Below, piece by piece: positions 42,864 through 51,300 of a DNA stretch of 53,582 nucleotides. The position numbers were made by a program, and so were the translations under genes. Where the stretch lies: NCBI GenBank assembly GCA_027488865.1, contig JAIYAU010000014.1, positions 1-53,582 on the forward strand, read 5' to 3'. The notes under the pieces were generated by a model. It ran no database searches. It was given only the letters and a program-made list of their open reading frames with translations, and was not told where the DNA came from. The DNA comes from Cytophagaceae bacterium. Its GTDB lineage: Bacteria > Bacteroidota > Bacteroidia > Cytophagales > UBA9547. How positions within the stretch are numbered: position 1 is the first letter of the stretch; each line of letters starts with the position of its first letter.

Positions 42864-42956
42864 TACGGGCAAAAAATTACGGGCAATTTTTTTTGCCCGA
42901 AAAAAATTGCCCGTAAATTAGGGGCAAAATAAAACAGTTAAAAAATATTGCCCGTA
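42864..42956. repeat. Nested inverted repeats of a TACGGGCAA core
   Basis: The GGGCAA core occurs six times in about 95 bp, starting near 42864(+), 42878(+), 42900(-), 42916(-), 42920(+) and 42956(-). The inner pair forms a perfect 17-bp stem (42877-42893 with 42900-42916) around the 6-nt loop TGCCCG, itself part of a copy. The outer pair (42864-42872 with 42948-42956) pairs over 9 bp. Long A/T runs flank each core. It could be a protein-binding array, a very strong terminator, or a mobile REP-like element. Confidence 0.7.
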
Positions 42957-43431
42957 AAATTCCCACAAGACTAAAGCACAACTAGCTGTTTGTTGTTAAA
43001 AACTCTAAAATGTATACCAACGGATTATTACCAGCTTTCACCATAGCTTACAGAGGGAAAGAACTTAAATAAGCACCAAAAGATTTTCAAAGAAACAGGC
43101 AAAATAGTCTGGGAGATACCAAATACTAATAATTACAATTTTATCAGCGTATTATTTTGTAGTGAAGACAACAATCTTGTGGTAAAGGTGCTGATTATTA
43201 TATAACTACAGCGCATTGGTGAGATAAAGCCAAAAGTTTCAAACATTTTCATCGTTATGTAACGGATTATGTTGTTTTAATTATAATCTTGAGATTTTGG
43301 TTACTTTTAGTATTAGGATAAGGTATTAATAGTTCAAAAAAAGGTTGTTAATAGATGATGTTGGCTATTTCTAAAATATCAACAAAAAGTACTTTCTTTA
43401 TGGTATAAAACTATTAAATATTTTTTTAAAT

Positions 43432-44328
43432 ATGACAAAATCAATTTCGGAGAATGGACGAATTAAAAAATTAATATATGTCACTGAGATAAAGAACGCC
43501 CTGTTTATTTTTGGAGGTGTAATTAGTGCTACCATTGGCCTTAAAGGCTTCTTGTTACCCAATGGATTTTTAGACGGTGGCGTTACTGGAATCAGTTTAT
43601 TACTAAGTAAAATGACCCAACTAGATTTGGCCATTTTTATTATAATTATTAATATTCCTTTCGTTTATTTGGGCATTCGCCAGATATCCTATCAATTTGC
43701 AGTTAAAACAATGATTGCTGTGGTACTTTTGGCATTGTCGGTTCATATGGTAGAAATGCCTCAAATCACGCAGGATAAACTACTCATAGCGTCATTTGGA
43801 GGATTTTTTCTTGGGGCGGGCATAGGGTTAGCTATAAGGGGAGGTTGTGTCATAGACGGCACCGAGGTATTGGCGGTGTATATAAGTAGAAAATCATTTT
43901 TGTCCGTTGGAGATGTTATTTCTTTATTTAACATTCTTTTTTTTACCATCGCTAGTTTTCTTACGAGTTTGGAAGTAGCTATGTACAGTATTTTAACCTA
44001 TCTGGCAGCCTCCAAAACGGTTGATTTTATTATTACGGGCATAGAGGAATATTTTGGAGTCACGATTGTGTCAGAATATGCGGATGAAATCAAGTCTGCT
44101 ATTATAAAAAATTTAGGAATGGCAGTGACGGTCTATAAAGGAGAAGGTGGTTTTGGAAGTCATGGATTTATTGATAATGATCGAAAGATAATTTTTGCAG
44201 TCGTTACGAGGCTCGAAGTTCAAAAATTAAAAGTTGAAATAGAAAAAATTGATCCTAATGCATTTGTAATCCAGCATCCAGTGAGCGATACCAAAGGCGG
44301 AATGATTAAGAAAAGGCCCTTGCATTAG
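43432..44328 (+). CDS. YitT-family membrane protein
   Basis: 298 residues with five or six transmembrane helices in a YitT/DUF161 core (LFIFGGVISATIGLKGFLLP, GFLDGGVTGISLLLSKMT, GGFFLGAGIGLAIRGGCVID). A C-terminal soluble DUF2179 domain follows (AIIKNLGMAVTVYKGEGGF, then FAVVTRLEVQKLKVEIEKID). The family is widespread and probably a transporter or membrane regulator, but no substrate is established. The ATG at 43432 follows an AT-rich leader. It stands alone between an unusual repeat region and a T9SS gene. Confidence 0.93.
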   Translation: MTKSISENGRIKKLIYVTEIKNALFIFGGVISATIGLKGFLLPNGFLDGGVTGISLLLSKMTQLDLAIFIIIINIPFVYLGIRQISYQFAVKTMIAVVLLALSVHMVEMPQITQDKLLIASFGGFFLGAGIGLAIRGGCVIDGTEVLAVYISRKSFLSVGDVISLFNILFFTIASFLTSLEVAMYSILTYLAASKTVDFIITGIEEYFGVTIVSEYADEIKSAIIKNLGMAVTVYKGEGGFGSHGFIDNDRKIIFAVVTRLEVQKLKVEIEKIDPNAFVIQHPVSDTKGGMIKKRPLH

Positions 44329-44362
44329 TAAGGTAATTTTTAATATAATTAAAATCCCTAGC

Positions 44363-44447
44363 TAAAGTAAGGTTACTTTATCCGTTTATCAAGCATTAAA
44401 TGTAATTAATACGTGAAATTTTAAAAACATTTTTATAATTTCACGTA
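44363..44447. promoter_or_regulatory. Two inverted repeats upstream of the T9SS gene
   Basis: TAAAGTAA-GG-TTACTTTA is a short dyad at 44363-44380. TACGTGAAATT (44410-44420) and AATTTCACGTA (44437-44447) are perfect complements with a 16-bp spacer, ending 29 bp before the start codon. The second may be an operator or an mRNA leader hairpin. No consensus -7 box is obvious. Confidence 0.45.
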
Positions 44448-44476
44448 GTACTACTTCAAACATAATTTATAATTAT

Positions 44477-46966
44477 ATGATTTCTTCATGTTTAAAGGCT
44501 TTTGGCCTTTTCATAATAATATTTTGCCAATCCTTATTTGTTTATAGCCAGTGTCCAGTAGCTGCTGGTACAGAGTTTATTACGAATGGTAATTTTACTT
44601 CAGGAAATACAGGATTTACAAATGCGTTTACCTACTTTGCTGGACCAGGCCAGTTGCCAGGTGATAATTACGGAATTACCACCAATCCTAATCCGTATAA
44701 TTCAGGGTATTTTAGGAATATGGGTGACCATACCTCAGGTACTGGGAATATGTTAATTTTTGATTTTAACAATTCCTCAGTTAATGATCCCGTATATTCT
44801 ACCAGTGTGAGCGTGGTTAATGGTCAGACCTATTTCTTTTCAGCATGGTTTGCAAACATCGCAATTAATAATACGACCGCATGTACAGAATGTCCTGGTG
44901 GTCTTAAGATTACCAATTCGCCTATATTACGATTCAGATTAAATGGTGTCAATTTTGCCACAGTTAGGGTAGATAGTATTACCAATAACTGGAATCAGTA
45001 TTTTACGCCATACGTAGCTACTACTACTGGTCCTATCACTATAGAAATAATTAATATTCGAGGAGGATCAGGTAGTAATGATTTGGCCTTGGATGACATT
45101 TCTTTTACTAATAGCTGTTCACAAATCTCCAATATAGATAGTTATGGCCGTCGTACTGGATTAATTGATACCGTAAAAGCCTGTAATGTAGGGTTTCCAT
45201 ATACCCTTGATACCAAACTTACTTCATCCAATTATACCTTTCGATGGTTGGATAATGCTGGCACAACAATTCCTAGTCAAACAAACCCAACCTATGGCAT
45301 ACCTTCAACACCTGGCCGTTATGTTGTTTGTTATGATTCAATAGCTGACGGCTTAACAGGTTGTTGGAAAAAGGATACTGTTGTTGTAGTAAATACACCT
45401 TTGTCTATTAACCTTGGGCCAGACCTAACGATTTGTTCGCCTTTTTCATCTGTTTTAGATGCAGGTTTACAAAATCCGCCCGTTACCATACAATGGAGTA
45501 GAAATGGCACTCCTATAGCTGGTGCTACAGCTGGTACCTATACCGCTACATCCACTGGTACTTATAGGGTAGATGCTACTAGGTCTGGTTGTGGTTCTGC
45601 CTTTGATCAAGTGGTGATTGCCAATCCAGTATCATCTTTTTCAGGCACGGGCACTTATTGTAACACCAATAATACTGCAAATTTCTCAGTAACAGGTGCT
45701 ACACAAGTAAAGTGGTACACAACCGCCACTGGAGGAACTGCCTTAAACCCAAGTAATTCTGATCCAACTATATCAACTACACATACCGCTACAAACACCA
45801 CCTCCCCTGGCTGCGCCTCTGGTTTATATGCTGAGGATATTGGGAGCTATCCAGGAACTTTGTTCGCTAGCCAGCCATGTAGTGGTGCTACAACTAATAA
45901 CAACAACAATAGAGTCGGTCTTTTAATTAACGTTTCTCAAACGGCCACCTTAAGTTCTGTAGATTTTATGCATAACACTGCTTGGGGTCCAACTGGAACT
46001 TTTACGTTTGAATTATTGAATAATAATACAACAGCAGGCCCAAATGGTAGAGACGGATTTGGAGGAGTCATATATACCCAAACTTCACCAAGCTATACTG
46101 TTGGCGGGGTTAGTGTTGCAAGAACCTTAACATTAACCACCCCACAAATATTATCTCCTGGCAAATATTGGTTGAGTATTACGGGTAATAATACTCCTGT
46201 TGGGCTATTCAATTGTAATCCTGCTGCTAATGCAAGTGATCTTTGGACTTCACCAGTTAATGATAATGTGGGAGGAATTTTTCAAGCTCAAAAGTCAATT
46301 TTTAATAATGGTTTGGGAGGTGGAGGTGGTTTATTTAATATTAGATTCCAAGTAGGCTCAAACAATGCTTGCAGCCGTTTATTTGTTTGCGCTTCACAAA
46401 ACTGTCCTGCACCAGTGGAATTTTATTCTTTTGATGCTACTGTAAATGGAAATTTGGTAAACCTAATATGGAAAACAGTGTCGGAAAAGGATAATAAAGG
46501 TTTTGAGGTGGAAAAAAGTACCGATGGTATTAACTATTTCACAATTGCTTCAATCGCTGGCAATGGCTCAAATTCCGCAACCTCACTATACCAATATACG
46601 GATAAAAATGCCGCTGCTGGACTTAACTATTACAGACTAAAACAAATTGATTTTGATGGTACTATTTCTTATTCAAAGACGGTTTCTGCCTTAGTTGAAA
46701 ACACTTCCTTACAAATTGAAAGTGTTTATCCTGTGCCATTAAAAGGCAATGAATCATTAAAAATAAATATCAATGCACCTTTTGACGAAACCATCACTGT
46801 AAATTTGACGGATATGTTTGGCAAAGTATTGTTTGCCACCAATAAGGTTATTTCTATCGGAAAAAATACGGTTATCCTTGAATTGGATCATTTGGCAAAT
46901 GGAATTTATTTGGTGTCTATCCAACATGCACAAGGTAAAGATATTCGCACCATAGTTGTAGAATAG
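44477..46966 (+). CDS. T9SS-secreted multidomain surface protein
   Basis: 829 residues with a signal peptide (FGLFIIIFCQSLFVYSQ). Residues about 25-215 form a carbohydrate-binding-like beta-sandwich (CPVAAGTEFITNGNFTSGN, then LALDDISFTNSC). Ig-like or PKD-like segments follow (NLGPDLTICSPFSSVLDAG, and AGTYTATSTGTYRVDATRSG). After about residue 640 comes the common Bacteroidota module VNLIWKTVSEKDNKGFEVEK, then YYRLKQIDFDGT, and a C-terminal type A sorting domain (NGIYLVSIQHAQGKDIRTIV). It should be exported by T9SS and surface bound. No catalytic residues are recognised. A terminator follows within 10 bp. Confidence 0.9.
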   Translation: MISSCLKAFGLFIIIFCQSLFVYSQCPVAAGTEFITNGNFTSGNTGFTNAFTYFAGPGQLPGDNYGITTNPNPYNSGYFRNMGDHTSGTGNMLIFDFNNSSVNDPVYSTSVSVVNGQTYFFSAWFANIAINNTTACTECPGGLKITNSPILRFRLNGVNFATVRVDSITNNWNQYFTPYVATTTGPITIEIINIRGGSGSNDLALDDISFTNSCSQISNIDSYGRRTGLIDTVKACNVGFPYTLDTKLTSSNYTFRWLDNAGTTIPSQTNPTYGIPSTPGRYVVCYDSIADGLTGCWKKDTVVVVNTPLSINLGPDLTICSPFSSVLDAGLQNPPVTIQWSRNGTPIAGATAGTYTATSTGTYRVDATRSGCGSAFDQVVIANPVSSFSGTGTYCNTNNTANFSVTGATQVKWYTTATGGTALNPSNSDPTISTTHTATNTTSPGCASGLYAEDIGSYPGTLFASQPCSGATTNNNNNRVGLLINVSQTATLSSVDFMHNTAWGPTGTFTFELLNNNTTAGPNGRDGFGGVIYTQTSPSYTVGGVSVARTLTLTTPQILSPGKYWLSITGNNTPVGLFNCNPAANASDLWTSPVNDNVGGIFQAQKSIFNNGLGGGGGLFNIRFQVGSNNACSRLFVCASQNCPAPVEFYSFDATVNGNLVNLIWKTVSEKDNKGFEVEKSTDGINYFTIASIAGNGSNSATSLYQYTDKNAAAGLNYYRLKQIDFDGTISYSKTVSALVENTSLQIESVYPVPLKGNESLKININAPFDETITVNLTDMFGKVLFATNKVISIGKNTVILELDHLANGIYLVSIQHAQGKDIRTIVVE

Positions 46967-46972
46967 AAATAC

Positions 46973-47011
46973 AAAATGCCTAATGGAAATCAATTTTCTG
47001 TTAGGCGTTTT
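46973..47011 (+). terminator. Intrinsic terminator after the T9SS gene
   Basis: AAAATGCCTAA (46973-46983) and TTAGGCGTTTT (47001-47011) pair apart from one T-G, with an inner GAAA/TTTC extension. It lies 7 nt past the stop codon and is followed by GTTTTAT. Confidence 0.8.
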
Positions 47012-47079
47012 GTTTTATAAGCTTTATGGCTTTAATCTTTTTTGTCTTTTAGTATCTTTGTAACTCAAATCTGAAGCTT

Positions 47080-47874
47080 ATGAAACAGTACCATGACCTC
47101 ATGCGTCATATTTTGGATAACGGAGTTAAAAAAGAAGATCGCACAGGTACGGGTACTATCAGTGTTTTTGGGTATCAAATGAGGTTCGATTTATCAGAGG
47201 GCTTTCCATTGGTTACCACCAAAAAGCTTCATTTAAAATCTATTATTCATGAGTTGCTTTGGTTTTTGCAGGGCGATACCAATATCAAGTATTTACACGA
47301 AAATGGTGTAAAAATTTGGGACGAATGGGCTGATGTAAATGGAGATTTAGGGCCAGTTTATGGCTACCAATGGCGTTCTTGGCCTACATCTGATGGCAAA
47401 ACGGTGGATCAGATTACCAATTTAATCAATATGATTAAAAAAAATCCTGATTCACGCAGGCTTATTGTAAGTGCTTGGAATGTAGAATTTATTGATCAAA
47501 TGGCACTTCCTCCCTGCCACACATTTTTTCAATTTTATGTAGCCAATGGCAAGCTATCTTGTCAATTGTATCAAAGAAGTGCCGATGTTTTTTTAGGCGT
47601 CCCATTTAATATCGCTTCTTATGCACTTTTAACTTTAATGGTCGCTCAAGTTTGTGATTTACAGCCAGGAGATTTTGTACATACCTTTGGAGATGCTCAT
47701 TTGTATAGCAACCATATTGAACAAGCTAAATTGCAACTAACTAGGGAATTTAGGACTTTACCAATCATGAAAATTAATGAAAACGTAAAGGATATTTTTG
47801 AATTTAAATTTGAAGATTTTGAATTGCTTAACTATGATCCTCATCCACATATCAAGGCAGAGGTGGCAATATAA
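47080..47874 (+). CDS. thyA: Thymidylate synthase
   Basis: 264 residues, the same length as the E. coli enzyme. It converts dUMP to dTMP using methylene-tetrahydrofolate. Conserved segments are all present: [31 protein letters not shown], the catalytic Cys146 in [31 protein letters not shown], and [24 protein letters not shown] at 47053-47060 matches the -7 element and would give a leader of about 13 nt before the ATG. The stop lies 3 bp from the convergent stop of the DUF481-like gene. No dihydrofolate reductase gene is adjacent within the window. Confidence 0.98.
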   Translation: MKQYHDLMRHILDNGVKKEDRTGTGTISVFGYQMRFDLSEGFPLVTTKKLHLKSIIHELLWFLQGDTNIKYLHENGVKIWDEWADVNGDLGPVYGYQWRSWPTSDGKTVDQITNLINMIKKNPDSRRLIVSAWNVEFIDQMALPPCHTFFQFYVANGKLSCQLYQRSADVFLGVPFNIASYALLTLMVAQVCDLQPGDFVHTFGDAHLYSNHIEQAKLQLTREFRTLPIMKINENVKDIFEFKFEDFELLNYDPHPHIKAEVAI

Positions 47875-47877
47875 ATT

Positions 47878-48678
47878 TTAGTCAATTTTAATAACCAAGC
47901 TAGCATTAAGGTTGTATAATATTTCATTTCCTTTGACAATAGCTTTATTGTCATAAGCAAAAGCGTAGTCCAAAGCAAAAGCAAGTAATTTATTAATTCT
48001 AAATTGGAGTATAAAATCTGTGATAATTCTAGGTCTATCAAGAAACAACGGCCTTGCCTGGTAAAATGCGCTTGCAAATAATGTCAAGGTATTGCTTAGT
48101 TTATGGCGATAACTGAAGTGACTGGTTAGTTTTAAAAAATTATTTTTTACCCGTAATGAATCGGCCATGTCAATATAGTTGATGATATTTCCAGTCCAGT
48201 ACTCATGTTCCCACATTAAACCAGTACCCATGTTCAGCTGCCAAACGTCTTTTTTTACAAAATGAATTCGTCCATTAAAACCGATTAAACGCCTATCAAT
48301 GAGACCTCTTCCCAAATCGTACTGATATTGTGTAAATGGCTCATAAGAAAGTCGATTTTTTCTAAAAAAATTAAATCTAAGGTGTAAGTAACCCTCACTG
48401 ATGAGATCTGTGTTATTGATCTGGGTGAGTTTATATCGATTAAAGGACATGTAGGCGTGTTTTGCACTAAGGTAACAAGCATTTAAGTCACCATTAAATG
48501 TATTTACAGTCACATTTTGATTTTTCATGCTCATACCAAGATTCATATTTCCCAGCCAATAGTGCGAGGTATCTTTGTCAAGCCTAAATTTTTCTACATT
48601 CAATATCTGCCCCAAGGCAATTTGTGAAACCAACCAGAAACTACAACAAAAGGATTTTATTAAAATTGTACTTTTCAA
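47878..48678 (-). CDS. DUF481-like outer-membrane protein
   Basis: 266 residues. The N-terminus is a signal peptide (IKSFCCSFWLVSQIALGQ) only if translation starts at the TTG at 48678; no ATG lies upstream before a stop, and the first internal ATG would remove the signal. The mature part is a barrel resembling DUF481 proteins (YWLGNMNLGMSMKNQNVTVN, YLHLRFNFFRKNRLSYEPF, QYDLGRGLIDRRLIGFNGRI, LNMGTGLMWEHEYWTG). The family is found in the outer membrane; function is not established. Its start overlaps the promoter of the divergent deacylase gene. Confidence 0.8.
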   Translation of the reverse strand: MKSTILIKSFCCSFWLVSQIALGQILNVEKFRLDKDTSHYWLGNMNLGMSMKNQNVTVNTFNGDLNACYLSAKHAYMSFNRYKLTQINNTDLISEGYLHLRFNFFRKNRLSYEPFTQYQYDLGRGLIDRRLIGFNGRIHFVKKDVWQLNMGTGLMWEHEYWTGNIINYIDMADSLRVKNNFLKLTSHFSYRHKLSNTLTLFASAFYQARPLFLDRPRIITDFILQFRINKLLAFALDYAFAYDNKAIVKGNEILYNLNASLVIKID

Positions 48679-48695
48679 AATCTTTAGTATATTTG
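48666..48695 (+). promoter_or_regulatory. Consensus promoter of the leader ORF and deacylase gene
   Basis: TTG (48666-48668), 19 nt, then TATATTTG (48688-48695) matches the Bacteroidota consensus exactly. The inferred start near 48702 lies about 12 nt upstream of the leader ATG at 48714. The -33 box overlaps the first codons of the divergent DUF481-like gene. Confidence 0.7.
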
Positions 48696-48713
48696 CTTCG
48701 CAATTTCAAAAGA

Positions 48714-48776
48714 ATGCTTACTACTACAAAACATAAACTTAATTTTTTATTACTCCCGCCTCCCGCAGGGGTATAA
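48714..48776 (+). CDS. Putative 20-residue leader peptide ending in a polyproline stall motif
   Basis: A 21-codon frame (ATG at 48714, TAA at 48774) begins about 12 nt after the inferred transcription start and encodes a peptide starting MLTTTKHKLN and ending LLLPPPAGV. Three consecutive prolines are a known strong ribosome-stalling sequence that needs EF-P. The frame ends 78 nt before the deacylase ATG, and a small hairpin (TTTGGT/ACCAAA, 48786-48802) lies between. There are no arginine codons, so it does not look like a simple arginine-count attenuator. Position relative to the promoter makes chance less likely, but translation is unproven. Confidence 0.5.
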   Translation: MLTTTKHKLNFLLLPPPAGV

Positions 48777-48854
48777 TTTTATTGTTTTGGTCACGTACCA
48801 AATGTAGTATTTTGCCCTATTTTCTTTTTCATTAACACAAAGCATTAAAATATC

Positions 48855-49925
48855 ATGTTCAAATTACAAAAATTGCAATCAGATGCAATCGAATTGCTTA
48901 AAGGACTTATTAAAATCGAGTCGTTTAGCAAACAAGAAAATAATACAGCTGATTTGCTCAATCAATTTTTAGTAGATCGAGGAGTATCTACCGAGAGATT
49001 AAAGAATAATGTTTGGGCCTTTAATAAGCATTTTGATGCTGCCAAACCTACCATCTTATTAAATTCTCATCACGACACGGTAAAACCTAATCCAGGCTAT
49101 ACCAATGACCCATATGATCCATTTGTAAAAGATGGCAAATTATATGGATTGGGAAGCAATGATGCTGGAGGCTGTTTGGTATCTTTGATCAGTACTTTTC
49201 TTCATTTTTACGAAAGAGAAGATTTGAAATTTAATATTTGTATCGCGGCCACAGCCGAGGAGGAAATTTCAGGTTTTGACGGACTTGAGTTAGTTTATCC
49301 TTTGTTAGGAGAAATAGATTTTGCCATCGTAGGTGAGCCAACTTTGATGGATATTGCTGTAGCCGAAAAGGGTTTGATGGTGCTGGACTGTGTGGCTATT
49401 GGCAAAGCAGGTCATGCTGCACGAGAGGAAGGTGACAATGCCATCTACAAAGCCCTTAAAGATATTGAATGGATTCGTAATTATAAATTTGAGAAAGAAT
49501 CGCCTCATCTTGGCCCAATGAAGATGTCTGTTACCATCATTAATGCTGGTTATCAGCACAATGTGGTGCCAGAAAAATGTAATTTTACCATCGATGTACG
49601 CATTACCGAAATGTATAAAAACGAGGAGGTGCTTAAAATTATAGATGACAACATCGAATCAGAGGTTAATCCACGTTCGGTAAGGTTACGCCCTTCATTT
49701 ATAGATCCTGATCATGACTTAGTAAAGGCTGCTATTAAATATGGAGCTAAAACCTACGGCTCACCAACTACCTCAGACCAAGCACTCATACCAGTGCCCT
49801 CTGTAAAAATGGGGCCAGGTAACTCTGCTAGATCACATACCGCCAATGAATTTATCTATCTGATAGAAATAGAGGAAGGAATTGAAAAGTATATTAAGAT
49901 TTTGGAAGAGTTGGTGAAGAAGTAA
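48855..49925 (+). CDS. M20-family deacylase, acetylornithine deacetylase-like (ArgE/DapE family)
   Basis: 356 residues. Metal and catalytic motifs of the M20 family are present: SHHDTVKPNPG (His72/73, Asp74), LYGLGSNDAGGCL (bridging Asp), ATAEEEISGFDG (general-base Glu and metal Glu), GEPTLMD, GKAGHAAREEGDNAI in the dimerisation lid, and a final His in SARSHTANEFI. Bacteroidota make arginine through N-acylated citrulline, and their deacylases look like this; that assignment is by family, and other acyl-amino-acid substrates are possible. No arg genes are adjacent, so control through the leader region may replace operon control. A long terminator follows. Confidence 0.85.
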   Translation: MFKLQKLQSDAIELLKGLIKIESFSKQENNTADLLNQFLVDRGVSTERLKNNVWAFNKHFDAAKPTILLNSHHDTVKPNPGYTNDPYDPFVKDGKLYGLGSNDAGGCLVSLISTFLHFYEREDLKFNICIAATAEEEISGFDGLELVYPLLGEIDFAIVGEPTLMDIAVAEKGLMVLDCVAIGKAGHAAREEGDNAIYKALKDIEWIRNYKFEKESPHLGPMKMSVTIINAGYQHNVVPEKCNFTIDVRITEMYKNEEVLKIIDDNIESEVNPRSVRLRPSFIDPDHDLVKAAIKYGAKTYGSPTTSDQALIPVPSVKMGPGNSARSHTANEFIYLIEIEEGIEKYIKILEELVKK

Positions 49926-49948
49926 TACCCAAAAGTTAACTTTAAACT

Positions 49949-49995
49949 AAAAGGACTTAGAAATTGCCAATACGGTAATTATTCTAAGTCCTTTT
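49949..49995 (+). terminator. Long two-stem intrinsic terminator
   Basis: AAAAGGACTTAG (49949-49960) and CTAAGTCCTTTT (49984-49995) pair perfectly, and an inner AATTGCC/GGTAATT stem (49962-49968 with 49974-49980) stacks inside. It begins 24 bp after the deacylase stop. Confidence 0.85.
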
Positions 49996-50043
49996 TAATT
50001 AAAACAGTTGCAATGTCGAAAGTCCAGTAATAGCTACCGTTTT

Positions 50044-50069
50044 AAAAAAAAGAACAATCTCTTTTTTTT
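50044..50069 (-). terminator. A/T hairpin after the methyltransferase gene
   Basis: Eight A plus GA pair with TC plus eight T around a 6-nt loop (stem 50044-50053 with 50060-50069). It starts 22 bp past the minus-strand methyltransferase stop; with the previous hairpin it separates two convergent genes. Confidence 0.6.
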
Positions 50070-50090
50070 AAATCTCAATTATCTGTTTTT

Positions 50091-50873
50091 TTATTTGGCC
50101 ACAATCAAAAATAAATCTAAAGCATCATCTGCTTCATTGGTAACTAAATAATCAGTATAAACGATATCAGAAACCAAAGAAGAATTTGTATTTTGTAGTT
50201 TATTCCGATTAATTCTATTTAATATTTCGTAAGGAATTCTCAAAAGGGAAGCCGGTAGTTTATACTGAAGATTTAAAAAATCCCATTTCATTATATTATC
50301 TACAGATTTTTTATTTTGATTGTAATAATCCCAAACTTTTTTATTTCCAGTAACTCCCTTCATTTCCACCAACGGGAAAACCGTACATGCTAAATCAGTT
50401 AGCTGTTGTGCAGTATATTCTCTTTCATGCCAAGGATTTCGACTAAGGGTCTTTTTTATATTAGGAGTCGTAATTAAGGCCTTACCCCCAGGTTTTAAAA
50501 CTCGATAAATTTCTTGAAGGTACTTTTTATCATCTTTTATGTGTTCTATCACTTGAAAGGATACAATTGTATCAAATGAGTTATCTTTCAGGTCATTAAA
50601 TGGTGGAATATTGGTTGCAATAAACTTGTAATTATGATGCGCTTTATATTTCGCGGATAATGATTCTATTACTGTTTCAATTTTGTCTAAAGCAGTGTAT
50701 GAACCTGCCAAAGGCGCTAGTAAATCTACTCCCCTACCCTCACCACATCCAATTTCCAACAAATCACCACGAATATACCCTTTGGCTTCATGATATGGAA
50801 ACAACAAACGCTGATGAACTGGATTATCGGAAACGATGGTATCAGAAGCAATTTCTGTAGTAAATACTGACAT
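50091..50873 (-). CDS. Class I SAM-dependent methyltransferase
   Basis: 260 residues. The SAM-binding motif I is LLEIGCGEGRGVDLLAPLAG, followed by motif II YTALDKI, NSFDTIVSFQVIEHI (motif IV/post-II) and YRVLKPGGKALITTPN (motif VI). This is the UbiE/Methyltransf_11-like fold. The C-terminal part (KLPASLLRIPYEILNRINRN) is specific to a Bacteroidota subgroup; a quinone, lipid or small-molecule substrate cannot be separated. It stands alone between a terminator and a gene-free region. Confidence 0.92.
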   Translation of the reverse strand: MSVFTTEIASDTIVSDNPVHQRLLFPYHEAKGYIRGDLLEIGCGEGRGVDLLAPLAGSYTALDKIETVIESLSAKYKAHHNYKFIATNIPPFNDLKDNSFDTIVSFQVIEHIKDDKKYLQEIYRVLKPGGKALITTPNIKKTLSRNPWHEREYTAQQLTDLACTVFPLVEMKGVTGNKKVWDYYNQNKKSVDNIMKWDFLNLQYKLPASLLRIPYEILNRINRNKLQNTNSSLVSDIVYTDYLVTNEADDALDLFLIVAK

Positions 50874-51300
50874 GATATTCGGAATTGAATCGTAAAAATA
50901 ACAGAAGTTTGAGAATTATAAAAAACTTATTCTAAAGAGATTATTTACTAAATGAATTATATCAGTTTTAAGCCAATTAGTAGTTAAAAAGACATTTTAG
51001 AAGATGTAATCGAGGCTGAGTAATAACTACTAGAATTGTACGTTGATAAAAAAATTAAACACATCTCTCGGGCAAAACCAATAAACCCTAAACCACTTAA
51101 TCAAAAACCCGAGAGATGGTGCATAATCAAACCAATACAACCTAACCTAATACCATGAAAAAACAACATTGCTGTTGATTTCATTACAAAAGTAATAAAA
51201 TAATTTCACTAAACATAGCAGTTCTAACAACTGGTAGATTTAAGTGAGTAATTGGTGAAATATCCATACAAACTAGGAATAAATTAGACAAACACCTTAA
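50874..51300. other. Gene-free region of 427 bp with an inverted repeat and a tiny frame
   Basis: CATCTCTCGGG (51062-51072) and CCCGAGAGATG (51108-51118) are perfect 11-bp complements with a 35-nt loop. On the minus strand the pair lies about 180-240 bp beyond the giant T9SS gene and is followed by TGTTTAATTTTTTT, a possible distal terminator. On the plus strand it precedes a leader-like sequence (CCTAACCTAATACCATG) and a 7-codon frame MKKQHCC (51155-51178) with no gene after it. Confidence 0.5.

Larger units (their letters stand above)
42578..43431. other. Gene-free divergent region of 854 bp
   Basis: It contains repeat copy 2 (42731-42782), the nested GGGCAA inverted repeats (42864-42956) and a decayed-looking stretch. 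From 43071 to 43205 the plus strand stays open for 44 codons without a start (KHQKIFKETGKIVWEIPN and so on), possibly the end of a dead gene. The YitT promoter must lie near the right end; no perfect box was seen. Confidence 0.45.
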
